Below, in pieces: positions 17,054 through 25,967 of a stretch of 64,000 bases of DNA (positions within the stretch are counted from its first letter, which is position 1; each line of letters opens with the position of its first letter). The stretch comes from Algibacter marinivivus (GTDB lineage Bacteria > Bacteroidota > Bacteroidia > Flavobacteriales > Flavobacteriaceae), in assembly GCF_003143755.1 (NCBI RefSeq), contig NZ_QFRI01000002.1, positions 481,953 to 545,952 on the forward strand. The letters run 5' to 3'. Made by a program: the position numbers and the translations under genes. Under the pieces are notes generated by a model that had not been told where the DNA came from, made no database searches, and saw only the letters and a list, made by a program, of their open reading frames with translations.

Positions 17054-17805
17054 TGAGAACACAAAACATTTGCATATTACTGTTTGCTTTTTTGAGTTTT
17101 CAATTCATTACAGCTCAATGCTATCAAGATAGACATAGCACTAATTGGTATGACGGTTGGGTGTCTTGTGAAATATCACAAAACCCGATTGCATCTTACG
17201 GAGAGACCCATTGGATTATGTACGATTTGGGTTATGATTATGTTTTAAACGAAACTAAATTTTGGAATGCCAATGAACCTAAACATATTGATTATGGTAT
17301 AAATGAATTTAACATAGATTACTCTTTAGATGGTGTAACATGGATTAATTTAGGTGAATTTAATATGGAACAAGCCTCAGGCTTATCAACTTATGTAGGG
17401 AATGAAGGTCCAGATTTTGATTCTGCTCAAGCACGCTATGTATTAATTACACCAAACTCTAACTATGGTGGAGCCTGTTATGGTTTAAGTGAATTGAAAA
17501 TTTCAATTACAGATCCGTTTTTAGTTGTTGATGAAGATGATGGATTTAATGCTTCAGTTTATCCAAATCCTTTTATAGATAATATCTCTTTACGAATTGT
17601 TGCCTTAGATGAAAACTCACCAATTGAATATACGCTTTACGATATTTTAGGGCGTGCAGTAATAGAAAATAGTATGTCTATGGTTGAAGGTAACGAAACT
17701 TACGAGTTCCCATTAAACGGCAGTAGCTTATCTCTTGGTATTTATATTTTGAAAGTGAAGCAAAGTGGAAAAGAGCGCTCTTTTAAGTTAATTAAGAGAG
17801 ATTAA
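17050..17805 (+). CDS. Discoidin-like secreted protein with T9SS type A sorting domain
   Basis: The 251-residue protein has a signal peptide (ending ITAQ). A beta-sandwich of about 140 residues follows that looks like an F5/8 type C (discoidin) domain (HWIMYDLGYDYVLNETKFWN, YSLDGVTWINLGEF, ARYVLITP). The C-terminus VYPNPFIDNISLRI ... LYDILGRAV ... LSLGIYILKVKQSGKERSFKLIKRD is a type A type IX secretion signal. It is therefore cell-surface attached or released. The ATG overlaps the DUF1501 stop, so all three genes form one operon. Confidence 0.85.
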   Translation: MMRTQNICILLFAFLSFQFITAQCYQDRHSTNWYDGWVSCEISQNPIASYGETHWIMYDLGYDYVLNETKFWNANEPKHIDYGINEFNIDYSLDGVTWINLGEFNMEQASGLSTYVGNEGPDFDSAQARYVLITPNSNYGGACYGLSELKISITDPFLVVDEDDGFNASVYPNPFIDNISLRIVALDENSPIEYTLYDILGRAVIENSMSMVEGNETYEFPLNGSSLSLGIYILKVKQSGKERSFKLIKRD

Positions 17806-17808
17806 CTT

Positions 17809-18435
17809 TTAAATCACGTAATAAAAAATCATAAAAAAGTGAAAAATAGCGCCTGCTAACACAAACAAATGCCAAATAACATGATTATATGGTATTTTTT
17901 GAATCGCATAAAAAACGATGCCAACAGTGTAAGCGAGCCCACCAGCAAATAGAAATAGAATCCCATTATCTCCTATTGTATCAGATAAGTTTGAAAAATC
18001 AAATATAATTAACCAACCCATAACTAAATAAAGTAAGGTTGAAAACAGTTCAAACTTTCCCGTAAAAAAAAGTTTTAAAATCACACCAAAAGCTGCTATT
18101 CCCCAAACGGTAAAAAAGAGCGTCCAACCTAAAGTCTGTTCTAATGAAATTAGACACACAGGCGTGTAGGTTCCAGCAATTAAAAAGTAAATACTAATGT
18201 GGTCTACAATTCTGAAATAGTGCTTACGCTTCTCCCCTTTTACGGCGTGATAACATGTTGAAGCTGTAAATAAAATAATGATTGAAACTCCGTAAACAAT
18301 AACACTAAACAAACTCCAATCAGTTTTACTAGAGTTATACGCCATTAGTAACACTAATGCAACAATACCAAATACAGCACCAATAGCATGAGAAATGGTG
18401 TTTAATTTTTCTTCAAAAGCCGTTTGAATACGCAT
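17809..18435 (-). CDS. Haemolysin III (YqfA/PAQR) family membrane protein
   Basis: The 208-residue protein has seven predicted membrane spans. The family's conserved polar residues are present: NTISHAIGAV in span 1, STCYHAVKG and DHISIYFLIAGTYTP in the middle, and HVIWHLFVLAGAIFHF at the C-terminus. These His residues bind zinc in PAQR relatives. Despite the name, most members are not toxins. It starts directly at the stop of the DUF4294 gene on the same strand, and only three bases separate its end from the T9SS gene. Confidence 0.9.
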   Translation of the reverse strand: MRIQTAFEEKLNTISHAIGAVFGIVALVLLMAYNSSKTDWSLFSVIVYGVSIIILFTASTCYHAVKGEKRKHYFRIVDHISIYFLIAGTYTPVCLISLEQTLGWTLFFTVWGIAAFGVILKLFFTGKFELFSTLLYLVMGWLIIFDFSNLSDTIGDNGILFLFAGGLAYTVGIVFYAIQKIPYNHVIWHLFVLAGAIFHFFMIFYYVI

Positions 18436-19113
18436 TTATTCTGACGGATTTTGATGAATCCATTTATTGGTTAAATCATAGAAATCAATATCCAAAGCAG
18501 ATTTTTGACGGTCTAAACGCCCGCTTTGAAAGTTGCGCTGCAAAACATCTTCAATTAAATAATCTTCCTTTTCATTTAAAGGGTCGTACTCTCGCTTTAA
18601 AGAAATATCAAACATACTGGCTGTGGTATTATACCAAAAGGCACGCCAACCGTTACGCAATTCTTTTATAAGGTTAAATGTTGTTTTGCCAGTTTGCCTA
18701 TGAATCAGTTTTACTAAAATTTGGCCTTCAGTTCTGGTAAGCTTTTTTAATTCTTCAGAAAACTCACCTTCTATATATTTTTGTACACGTTTAGTATAAC
18801 GTTTCTTTTCTCTGTTTTTGGTTAAGGTTGCCATACGTGCATTCATAGAATCTAAGCGTTCTGCAGCAAGTTTAGCATACGGGTAAACTTTAATGGTTTT
18901 TCTTCTCAAGATTAGGTAACGTATTCTATCTTTTCTACTATCAAATTTTAGTTTATGAAGCAGCATGACTTCATCCAAATCTATAGAAACTCTTGGAACA
19001 GAATCGCCTTCTATGATAATATACTCTGTGGGTATAGAATCTTGTTTAACTTCTTTTACTTGAGAAAAGCATAAAAAAGGAAAAATAACAAGTATGTATT
19101 TTAAGTAATTCAT
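18436..19113 (-). CDS. DUF4294 family protein
   Basis: The 225-residue protein has a signal peptide (LVIFPFLCFSQ), then IDLDEVMLLHKLKF, YLILRRKTIKVYPYAKLAAERLDSMN and a helical basic region with FSEELKKLTRTEGQILVKLIHRQTGKTTF and the tryptophan run NGWRAFWYNTTASMFD. This pattern is that of DUF4294, which I know as a conserved Bacteroidota envelope family. Its gene lies directly upstream of the haemolysin III gene on the same strand with no gap. Function is unknown. Confidence 0.85.
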   Translation of the reverse strand: MNYLKYILVIFPFLCFSQVKEVKQDSIPTEYIIIEGDSVPRVSIDLDEVMLLHKLKFDSRKDRIRYLILRRKTIKVYPYAKLAAERLDSMNARMATLTKNREKKRYTKRVQKYIEGEFSEELKKLTRTEGQILVKLIHRQTGKTTFNLIKELRNGWRAFWYNTTASMFDISLKREYDPLNEKEDYLIEDVLQRNFQSGRLDRQKSALDIDFYDLTNKWIHQNPSE

Positions 19114-19228
19114 TTAATAAATAATGGGACATTTATTGTGCCAAAAATACTGAATTTATTAAAATTGGTTGTATTGATTTTAGATTTTCATAATACTTGA
19201 TTTTGTCAGAAAAAAATGATAACTTCGT

Positions 19229-19331
19229 TTAACGTCGGATATAAGTCACCTGTGCTGAACTTGTTTCAGTATTAAAACGACACATATCCTTAAAAACATT
19301 GTGCTTCATTATAACCAACCGCTAACCAATG
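19229..19331. other. Cassette-boundary-like sequence before the DUF6090 genes
   Basis: The region opens with GTTTAAC, an attC-like inverse core (RYYYAAC). It contains an internal GGATAT/ATATCC inverted pair and a GTGCTGAACTTGTTTCAGTA palindromic repeat, and it runs through ATTGTGCTTCATTAT to CGCTAACCAATG at the first DUF6090 start. ATTGTGCTTCATTAT is close to the reverse complement of the ATAACGAAAGCACAAC that follows each DUF6090 gene. I can only call it attC-like; no integrase is in the window. Confidence 0.35.
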
Positions 19332-20087
19332 ATAAAATTCTTTAGAAAAATTAGACAAAAAATGCTGACTGAAAATAAGTTTAGCAAATATTTTCTTTAT
19401 GCTATTGGAGAAATAATCTTGGTCGTGATTGGAATTTTAATTGCACTTCAAGTAAATAATCAAAATCAAGTCAAAAATGAAAAACAAGCACTCATAAATT
19501 ATTTAGATAAAATTGCTAAAAATGTAGAAAGTGATTTAAAAGTTAGTGAGCTTATGATTAAAACACGAACTGAACAATCACAATTGTGTGCTAATGCAAC
19601 AGAATTGATTTCAAATAAAAAATGGAATGACCAAAAAACCATAACCTCTGCTGTATTTGTTATGATTATTGAGCAACCCTTGAATTATAACCGTAGTGGA
19701 TTTGAATCGTTAAAGAATTCTGGGTATTTACAACATCTTGACAATCCAAAAGTTGAAGAACTGATTTACAATTATTACAATGCAGTAGATAAAGTTATAT
19801 TTGAAGAAACAAGTCTACAAGTTTGGGCAAATGATTTGGATTTAGAATTACACAAAAGTGGCTTCTTTTCAGAATGGATTGAACTTGAAAAAAGGCCAAA
19901 TCAAAAACTTAATGAAGTTGTTGGGAATTATACAGATGAACTTTGTGAGCATAAAGGGAATAATATTGTATTGTCCCTTTTATATAGAGGTTTCTTATTT
20001 ACTGCCGACTTAACAAGTTTCTATAAAGAACAAGTAACTTTTGGAAATGAATTATTATTAGCAATAGAGAATTACGATAAAAAATAA
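19329..20087 (+). CDS. DUF6090 family membrane protein (copy 1)
   Basis: The 252-residue protein begins with a basic amphipathic stretch MIKFFRKIRQKML, then one membrane span at about residues 22-42 (FLYAIGEIILVVIGILIALQVNN), and a long helical domain that probably lies outside the cytoplasm. This N-terminus is that of DUF6090, a family I know as multi-copy in flavobacteria. The next gene is a paralogue with the same start and the same leader GCTAACCAATGATAAAATTC. Function is unknown. Confidence 0.85.
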   Translation: MIKFFRKIRQKMLTENKFSKYFLYAIGEIILVVIGILIALQVNNQNQVKNEKQALINYLDKIAKNVESDLKVSELMIKTRTEQSQLCANATELISNKKWNDQKTITSAVFVMIIEQPLNYNRSGFESLKNSGYLQHLDNPKVEELIYNYYNAVDKVIFEETSLQVWANDLDLELHKSGFFSEWIELEKRPNQKLNEVVGNYTDELCEHKGNNIVLSLLYRGFLFTADLTSFYKEQVTFGNELLLAIENYDKK

Positions 20088-20107
20088 CGAAAGCACAACG
20101 CTAACCA

Positions 20108-20872
20108 ATGATAAAATTCTTTAGGAAAATTCGCAAAAACTTACTCACCGAAGGTAAGACTGGAAAGTATTTTAAATATGCTATTGGAGAAATTGTTCTT
20201 GTAGTCATTGGAATTTTGATTGCTTTGCAGATTAATAACTGGAATGAAAACCGAAAAAATAAAATTGCTGAAGCTGATTATTACTGTAGAATTTTAGATG
20301 ACTTTGAACTCAATGAAAAATTAATTGATGACACTACTGAACTGATAAACAACAAAATAAAACTCTGTAAAGAATTGATATTAGATTTAAACAAAATACC
20401 AAATGAAAGAGGTGAAATACTTAATAAATTTGTAATTGCTTTAAGACAAGACGTTTTTGTACCTAGCAATATCGCTTTTGAAGACATAACATCGTCAGGA
20501 CAGTTAAAACTGTTGACAGATTTGAAACTTAAAAACAGACTCATTCAGCACAGTACATTTTTGAACAATATTTTAAATCTACTTCAAGAGAATAGGAATG
20601 AAATTCTTAAAAGAATGAGTGATTATGAATTAATAGTTGATTTTGGATATCAAGATATTAATTACCTTAATCAAGTGCTCGATAAAGAACTAGTGAATCT
20701 ATTACCAAAAAACGATTGGACAAATGAGCCAGATAATCCAATCTTCGTGAAGTTTCAAGATAATCTTGTAGTATTTATTGCTATGCTAATCAGACAGAAA
20801 CAACATTTATCAAATTTGAAAAAGGAAATGAAAGAACCTATAAGATTATTAAAAGAAAAAGAATGTAAATAA
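20108..20872 (+). CDS. DUF6090 family membrane protein (copy 2)
   Basis: The 254-residue paralogue of the preceding gene shares MIKFFRKIRKNLLTEGKTGKYF and the span AIGEIVLVVIGILIALQINN, whereas the downstream helical domain is much more diverged. Only 20 bases separate it from copy 1. Both genes are followed by the identical 17-base AATAACGAAAGCACAAC, which suggests unit-wise duplication or cassette insertion, not simple divergence in place. Function is unknown. Confidence 0.85.
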   Translation: MIKFFRKIRKNLLTEGKTGKYFKYAIGEIVLVVIGILIALQINNWNENRKNKIAEADYYCRILDDFELNEKLIDDTTELINNKIKLCKELILDLNKIPNERGEILNKFVIALRQDVFVPSNIAFEDITSSGQLKLLTDLKLKNRLIQHSTFLNNILNLLQENRNEILKRMSDYELIVDFGYQDINYLNQVLDKELVNLLPKNDWTNEPDNPIFVKFQDNLVVFIAMLIRQKQHLSNLKKEMKEPIRLLKEKECK

Positions 20873-21009
20873 CGAAAGCACAACACCGTGTATAATTCAT
20901 TGCTAGTACTCGCCTACTTACGAAAATCCTCTCGGATTTTCTATTCAGTTTGTGTTTGCTAATTTAGTTGCTGAAACACGCAACGAAATCATACACAAAC
21001 ACGTTAAAC
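20868..21009 (+). repeat. Long imperfect palindrome, attC-like
   Basis: It starts AATAACGAAAGCACAAC (also at 20083-20099) and ends GTTAAAC, a match to the attC core GTTRRRY. Inside, GTGTATAATTCATTGC at 20888 pairs imperfectly with GCAACGAAATCATACAC at 20980, and GAAAATCC-TCTC-GGATTTTC forms a hairpin at 20922-20941. The extent and the recombination role are inferred. I recall similar sequence after varied genes in flavobacteria but cannot check it here. Confidence 0.5.
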
Positions 21010-21295
21010 GAACCTTCCAAAAATAAAACTACTTTCGTTTTAAAACACCTCTAGCAAACAAACCCGCGTTAGGGATTGCAGTGGCATCCTTTTTAAAACT
21101 TAATAAACTATAAGATTGATTTGCGCTTAGATTTGAAAGATTGCTAAGTCGCTCACTCCTCGCAATGACGTTTTAAAAAGATATAACGAAAAGCCCGACC
21201 CTTGTGGTAACGCACAAAAACTTTTAAAATATAAGAGGAGTTTCAATTGATTTTTTACATTTTATATTATTATTTTAGTGCAAAACTTTTTATAA
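20873..21295. other. Intergenic stretch with two repeat elements
   Basis: These 423 bases are filled by the attC-like palindrome (to 21009) and GCGTTA copy C (21066-21213). An AT-rich leader of the M42 peptidase gene follows. Inside copy C is a short GCTAAGTCGCTCACTCC...GCAATGACG block of the common CGTCATTGCGA-type extragenic repeat. No coding potential is apparent. Confidence 0.7.
21066..21213 (+). repeat. GCGTTA element, copy C (long type)
   Basis: The element reads GCGTTAGGGATTGCAGTGG, CATCCTTTTTAAAA, a variable middle of about 60 bases, GTTTTAAAAAGATATAACG, AAAAGCCCGACCC and TAACGC. ATCCTTTTTAAAA and TTTTAAAAAGAT are complementary and would form a long second stem that the short copies lack. 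The middle contains another extragenic repeat. Confidence 0.85.
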
Positions 21296-22384
21296 ATGGC
21301 AAAGAAGAGCATACTTAACAAGAAGTCGATGGACTTTTTAGAGAAATATTTGAATAATGCAGCGCCTACGGGTTATGAGTGGGACGGACAAAAAATTTGG
21401 ATGGATTATTTGAAACCTTATGTGGATGAGTTTATTACAGACACTTACGGTACTGCTGTTGGTGTGATTAACCCAAAAGCAAAATATAAGGTGGTTATTG
21501 AGGGGCATGCGGATGAGATTTCGTGGTATGTGAATTATATCTCTGATAACGGATTGATTTATGTGATTAGAAATGGTGGTAGTGATCACCAGATTGCACC
21601 AAGTAAAGTGGTGAATATACACACCAAAAAGGGCATTGTTAAAGGTGTTTTTGGTTGGCCTGCCATACATACAAGAAACCGTGCTAAAGAGGAACCACCA
21701 AAGCCAGATAATATTTTTATTGATTGTGGTTGTGCTACTAAAGCCGAGGTTGAAAAACTGGGTGTACATGTGGGTTGCGTAATTACGTATCCGGATGAGT
21801 TCCATATTTTAAACGGCGATAAATTTGTGTGTAGAGCTATTGATAACCGCATGGGTGGTTTTATGATAGCTGAAGTAGCACGATTACTAAAAGAGAACAA
21901 AAAGACATTACCTTTTGGACTTTACGTTACTAACGCGGTGCAGGAAGAAATTGGTTTACGTGGTGCGGAAATGATTACCCAAACTATTAAACCAAACGTG
22001 GCAATTGTTACTGATGTAACGCATGACACCACTACCCCAATGATTGAAAAGAAAAAAGCGGGACATCTTGAAATTGGTGCTGGTCCTGTGGTAGCTTATG
22101 CGCCTGCAGTACAGCAAAAATTGCGTGATTTAATTACAGATACTGCTGAGTCTAAAAAGATTCCGTTTCAGCGTTCTGCACTTTCAAGAGCTACAGGGAC
22201 AGATACGGATGCTTTTGCTTATAGCAATGGTGGTGTAGCATCAGCTTTGATTTCGTTACCTTTACGCTATATGCATACCACTGTAGAAATGGTGCATAAA
22301 GAAGATGTTGAAAACGTAATTAAACTGATTTACGAAACATTATTGAACATAAAAGACGGGGAAACATTTAGTTATTTTAAGTAA
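21296..22384 (+). CDS. M42 family metallopeptidase (aminopeptidase)
   Basis: The 362-residue cytosolic protein has the two-metal M42 site: His in IEGHADEISW, Asp in AIDNRMGGF (bridging), the Glu pair in AVQEEIGLRGA, Asp in VTDVTHDT and His in PLRYMHTTVEMVH. These enzymes form large tetrahedral complexes and trim N-terminal residues from peptides. It is monocistronic, with repeat elements upstream and a strong terminator after the stop. Substrate preference cannot be told. Confidence 0.92.
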   Translation: MAKKSILNKKSMDFLEKYLNNAAPTGYEWDGQKIWMDYLKPYVDEFITDTYGTAVGVINPKAKYKVVIEGHADEISWYVNYISDNGLIYVIRNGGSDHQIAPSKVVNIHTKKGIVKGVFGWPAIHTRNRAKEEPPKPDNIFIDCGCATKAEVEKLGVHVGCVITYPDEFHILNGDKFVCRAIDNRMGGFMIAEVARLLKENKKTLPFGLYVTNAVQEEIGLRGAEMITQTIKPNVAIVTDVTHDTTTPMIEKKKAGHLEIGAGPVVAYAPAVQQKLRDLITDTAESKKIPFQRSALSRATGTDTDAFAYSNGGVASALISLPLRYMHTTVEMVHKEDVENVIKLIYETLLNIKDGETFSYFK

Positions 22385-22403
22385 TATACTTTGTTTCTAC
22401 ATT

Positions 22404-22445
22404 ATAAAATTGAGTCGGTTTTTTAATATATCGACTCAATTTTAT
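22404..22445 (+). terminator. Intrinsic terminator after the M42 peptidase gene
   Basis: A perfect 14-base stem (ATAAAATTGAGTCG at 22404-22417, CGACTCAATTTTAT at 22432-22445) encloses a 14-base T-rich loop. The A/T-rich flanks would let it work in both directions. Confidence 0.85.
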
Positions 22446-22469
22446 ATTTAATTAAATACATATCTCCTA

Positions 22470-24626
22470 TTGGGTAACTCTTATTTACATATAAATGAAT
22501 TCCCATTGGCTAAACAGACTTTAATTATTCTATGTATTGGTTTGTTTGGTAGTATTCCTTACGTTTCTGCTCAAATACAACAAGAATTTTCGCCTAGATT
22601 TAATGAGATGGTTCGTGGTGATTTTACTTTGATTGCTAACAATGTAATATCAAGAACTGCCACTGGAGCTTACAATGGTGAAGGTGATAACCATGATTTT
22701 GTTGATAATGTTTATGTAGATATTGATAATGATGACTCTACTTTTAATTCTAGTAGCGCCAATTTTACAAATCCAGAGCCACAATTAGCCTGCGTAAGTA
22801 TTAAAAAAGCGTATTTGTATTGGGCTGCTGCAGATAAAGAAAATGAAGAAGGTGAAGACAATGTACCCGATTGGAATTTTAATGATGTAAAACTAATGCT
22901 TCCTGGTGAAAATGAGTATACAACTTTAACTGCTGATGAAGTGATTTACCGAGGTAGAGATACTCATTTTAGTAACGACCCTTACATTTGTTTTAAAGAT
23001 ATTACAGCTTTAGTAACTAATCTAGAAAGTCCGTTTGGAAAATATCAATTAGCTAATATTGAAGCAAAAACTGGATTTTTGTTTCAGCATTCTGATGGCA
23101 ATACTGGAACTTCTGGAGGCTGGCAAATTGTATATGTGTATGAAAGCCCTAAACTGGTTTCTAAAAATGTGAGTATATTTGATGGTTACGCACACATTAC
23201 CAGAGATTTTAATAGTTATGATGTAAGCTTTTCTGGTTTTCAAACCATACCTAATGGTCCTGTAAATGTAAACACCTTAATTGGTGCTTTGGAAGGTGAT
23301 AGAGGTTTAATTGGAGATCGGTTTCAAATACAAAATATTGCTGGCGATTATATAGATCTAACGGCGCCTTTGCGAAATTCTGATAATTTTTTCAATAGTA
23401 GAATTACCATTGACAATACTAATTTTACGGATAGAAATCCAGCTAGTTTAAATACTTTAGGGTTTGATGCCGCAGTATTTCAGCTAGATAACACAAATAA
23501 TAGTATTATTGGTAACAGTCAAACTTCGGCTTCGATACGACTGGCTTCTAATCAAGAAACCTATGGTTTATTTTTAATTGGTTTGTCTGTTGAAGTTTGG
23601 GTGCCAGATTTGTATCCTATACTTGTAAATTCATCTGCAGTTGACAATACAACTAATGCTTCGAGTACTGTAACTTATAGTTTTAATGTTTCTAATACTG
23701 GAAATGATAATGCTTTAAACGTTTTATTTTCTGAAACACTTCCCGTAAATATTGAATTTGTTTCTGCTGATAATTTACCTGTTGGTGTCACTTACAGTTA
23801 TAACCTAGATACTAGGCTTTTACAATTTTTCATAGAAGATGGTTTGGTTGATATTGGTGATGATCCATTAAATATCGAATTTGATGTTATTGTAAGAGAA
23901 GCTTGTTATTTTCTTGAAGAAAACTGCGATCTAGATTTTGATATTCAATTTGAAGCAAGTTATAGTGGAGAACAGAATCCTAATAATTTTATGGCTTCTA
24001 GCTCCAGCGTGTTAGACGATTGTCAAATTGGAAACCCATTAACGACTATTATAAACCAACCCATTCCGCAATGGGCAACACCAATAGGAAGTTTAGACAG
24101 AGAGATATCCAGCAATAATCAAAATGAATTAATGAATGCTCAAGCATTGTTTCCTGTTCCAGATATTTGTGATTTTAATATCATAAAAACTACTGGGGAT
24201 TTTATTCAAAATAGTGATTGTGATTATAACGGAAGTTATACAAACACTTGGACTTTTACCGATGCTTGTGGGCGTACTATTGAAGATTTCACTCAAATTA
24301 TATCGGTAACTTCAAATCGAGTTTTTGATGGTAGCAACATTACCATTTCTAAAGTTGTGACACCAAATCAAGACCAATGGAATGAATATTTTACTGTTAA
24401 TGAGATAAAAGATTGTGGGTTTGTAGTAGACTTGAAAATATTCAATCGTTGGGGCGCTATCATTTATCAATCTGATAACTACCAAAACAATTGGAATGGA
24501 ACAGCAAGTAGTAGCGCAATTGGTTCAGCAAATCAAGTGCCTTCAGGAACATATTTTTATATCATTAATATGATGAAAAGTGGTCTAGCACCTATTGCAG
24601 GAACATTATATTTAGGAACAAAATAA
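22470..24626 (+). CDS. Large secreted protein with T9SS type B (gliding-associated) C-terminal domain
   Basis: The frame has no ATG near its start; candidates are TTG at 22470 and TTG at 22506. The latter gives MAKQTLIILCIGLFGSIPYVSAQ, a better signal peptide. The body has an N-terminal beta-rich domain with YLYWAAAD, a DUF11/CARDB-like repeat (ILVNSSAVDNTTNASSTVTYSFNVSNTGNDNALNV), and the type B sorting domain at the C-terminus (SKVVTPNQDQWNEYFTV ... LKIFNRWGAIIYQS ... PSGTYFYIINM). It is exported by type IX secretion, probably as a surface adhesin. The terminator upstream makes it an independent unit. Confidence 0.85.
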   Translation: MGNSYLHINEFPLAKQTLIILCIGLFGSIPYVSAQIQQEFSPRFNEMVRGDFTLIANNVISRTATGAYNGEGDNHDFVDNVYVDIDNDDSTFNSSSANFTNPEPQLACVSIKKAYLYWAAADKENEEGEDNVPDWNFNDVKLMLPGENEYTTLTADEVIYRGRDTHFSNDPYICFKDITALVTNLESPFGKYQLANIEAKTGFLFQHSDGNTGTSGGWQIVYVYESPKLVSKNVSIFDGYAHITRDFNSYDVSFSGFQTIPNGPVNVNTLIGALEGDRGLIGDRFQIQNIAGDYIDLTAPLRNSDNFFNSRITIDNTNFTDRNPASLNTLGFDAAVFQLDNTNNSIIGNSQTSASIRLASNQETYGLFLIGLSVEVWVPDLYPILVNSSAVDNTTNASSTVTYSFNVSNTGNDNALNVLFSETLPVNIEFVSADNLPVGVTYSYNLDTRLLQFFIEDGLVDIGDDPLNIEFDVIVREACYFLEENCDLDFDIQFEASYSGEQNPNNFMASSSSVLDDCQIGNPLTTIINQPIPQWATPIGSLDREISSNNQNELMNAQALFPVPDICDFNIIKTTGDFIQNSDCDYNGSYTNTWTFTDACGRTIEDFTQIISVTSNRVFDGSNITISKVVTPNQDQWNEYFTVNEIKDCGFVVDLKIFNRWGAIIYQSDNYQNNWNGTASSSAIGSANQVPSGTYFYIINMMKSGLAPIAGTLYLGTK

Positions 24627-24640
24627 GATTTAAATTTAAA

Positions 24641-25195
24641 ATGGAATACATCGATATTGTTACTAAAGATGGTAAACCCACAGGGAAATCAGAATTAAAA
24701 TCAATAATACATAAAAAAGGGTATTATCATCATACGTCGCATCTTTGGTTATACACTGATGAAGGTAACATCCTAATATCACAACGCTCTGCTAATAAAA
24801 CTATTTGCCCCTTAATGTGGGATGTTTCGGTGGCTGGACATATTGATGCTGGTGAAACTCCAGAACAAGGTATTATTAGAGAAACTAAAGAAGAAATTGG
24901 GTTAACAATTTCTTCAAACGAATTGAAAAAAATAGGCGTTTTTGAATGTTTCCAATCTTATGAAAATGGTATTATAGATAATGAATTTCATAATACTTAT
25001 ATTGCTGCATTGCAAGTTCCCATTTCTGAATTGATTCCGCAACAAGAGGAAGTTGAAGCATTAAAAATGGTTTCAATTGATGAGTTTCAATCTTTAATTA
25101 CTAACATAAAAGATAATGGTAATCACTTTGTGCCTTCAAATAAATCTTACTACGAATTTGTTTTGCAAATGATTAAGAAACATATAAACTTATGA
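24641..25195 (+). CDS. NUDIX hydrolase
   Basis: The 184-residue protein contains a full NUDIX box, GHIDAGETPEQGIIRETKEEIG (GX5EX7REUXEEXG), at about residues 66-87. The start MEYIDIVTKDGKPTGKSELKSIIHKKGYYHHTSHLWLYT is like that of isopentenyl-diphosphate isomerase/YfcD-type NUDIX proteins. The enzyme probably cleaves a nucleoside-diphosphate-linked or similar substrate. Its stop overlaps the start of the PrsW gene (ATGA), so the two are co-translated. Confidence 0.9.
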   Translation: MEYIDIVTKDGKPTGKSELKSIIHKKGYYHHTSHLWLYTDEGNILISQRSANKTICPLMWDVSVAGHIDAGETPEQGIIRETKEEIGLTISSNELKKIGVFECFQSYENGIIDNEFHNTYIAALQVPISELIPQQEEVEALKMVSIDEFQSLITNIKDNGNHFVPSNKSYYEFVLQMIKKHINL

Positions 25196-25866
25196 ATTTA
25201 CTACTTGTAGCTGTTGCTCCGGTTTTTATAATTATACTTTACATTTATCTAAAGGATAAATATGAAAAGGAACCAAAACGATTACTATTTTACAATTTTC
25301 TATTAGGTGCAATAGTCAGTATTATTATCACTTCCATTTTGTATTATGCCTTTGATATTGTATTACCATTACCAAATGAAACAAGCATTTTACAACAGTT
25401 TATAAAAGCCTTTTTTGTTGTTGGTTTAGTTGAAGAATTTAGTAAATACATTATTGTTAGATATTTTGCACAGCCCAACAAAGCTTTTAACGAACCTTTT
25501 GATGGTATTGTATACGCTGTTATGGTTTCTATGGGTTTTGCTGCAACCGAAAACATATTTTATGTTCTTGAGGGTGGTTATACAACAGCTTTAGCTAGAG
25601 CTTTTACTGCCGTTCCTGCTCATGCCACTTTTGGGATTTTAATGGGTTATTTTATGGGGAAAGCAAAGTTTTCGAGTAATAGAATCGTTTTAAATTTATC
25701 TGGGTTATTCCTCGCTATCCTTTTTCATGGGAGCTATGATTTTTTTCTGTTTATTGACTTTGTTCCTGGAATTTGGATAGGTGCTATTATATCTTTATTT
25801 ATTGGAATCGTGCTATCTAGAAAGGCTATAAAAAGGCATCAACAAGATTCAAATTTTAAAATTTAA
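25192..25866 (+). CDS. PrsW family intramembrane metalloprotease
   Basis: The 224-residue protein has about seven hydrophobic segments and the PrsW site signatures: GLVEEFSKYI (EExxK), GFAATENIFY and AVPAHATFGILMGYF, plus LFHGSYDFFL near the end. Relatives cut anti-sigma factors or bacteriocin-related proteins within the membrane. It is coupled to the NUDIX gene by ATGA. The substrate is unknown, and I see no anti-sigma gene nearby. Confidence 0.9.
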   Translation: MNLLLVAVAPVFIIILYIYLKDKYEKEPKRLLFYNFLLGAIVSIIITSILYYAFDIVLPLPNETSILQQFIKAFFVVGLVEEFSKYIIVRYFAQPNKAFNEPFDGIVYAVMVSMGFAATENIFYVLEGGYTTALARAFTAVPAHATFGILMGYFMGKAKFSSNRIVLNLSGLFLAILFHGSYDFFLFIDFVPGIWIGAIISLFIGIVLSRKAIKRHQQDSNFKI

Positions 25867-25914
25867 GGTTTATTAAACTTATATAAAATCCCTTTTCAAG
25901 AGTGTTATTTAGGG

Positions 25915-25946
25915 TTGAAATTCCTTTATAAAAATCCTTATATTTA
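25915..25946 (+). promoter_or_regulatory. Putative promoter of the acyl-CoA carboxylase operon
   Basis: TTG at 25915-25917 and TATATTTA at 25939-25946 are 21 bases apart. The -7 box differs from TAnnTTTG by one base. It lies about 20 bases before the carrier-protein gene at 25968. Confidence 0.4.
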
Positions 25947-25967
25947 CTAAGATTAATTTCTCCAATT

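Noticed and set aside
21338-21805. 155-residue frame antisense to the M42 peptidase
   Set aside because: It has no recognisable domain and mirrors the strong codon bias of the peptidase gene on the other strand.
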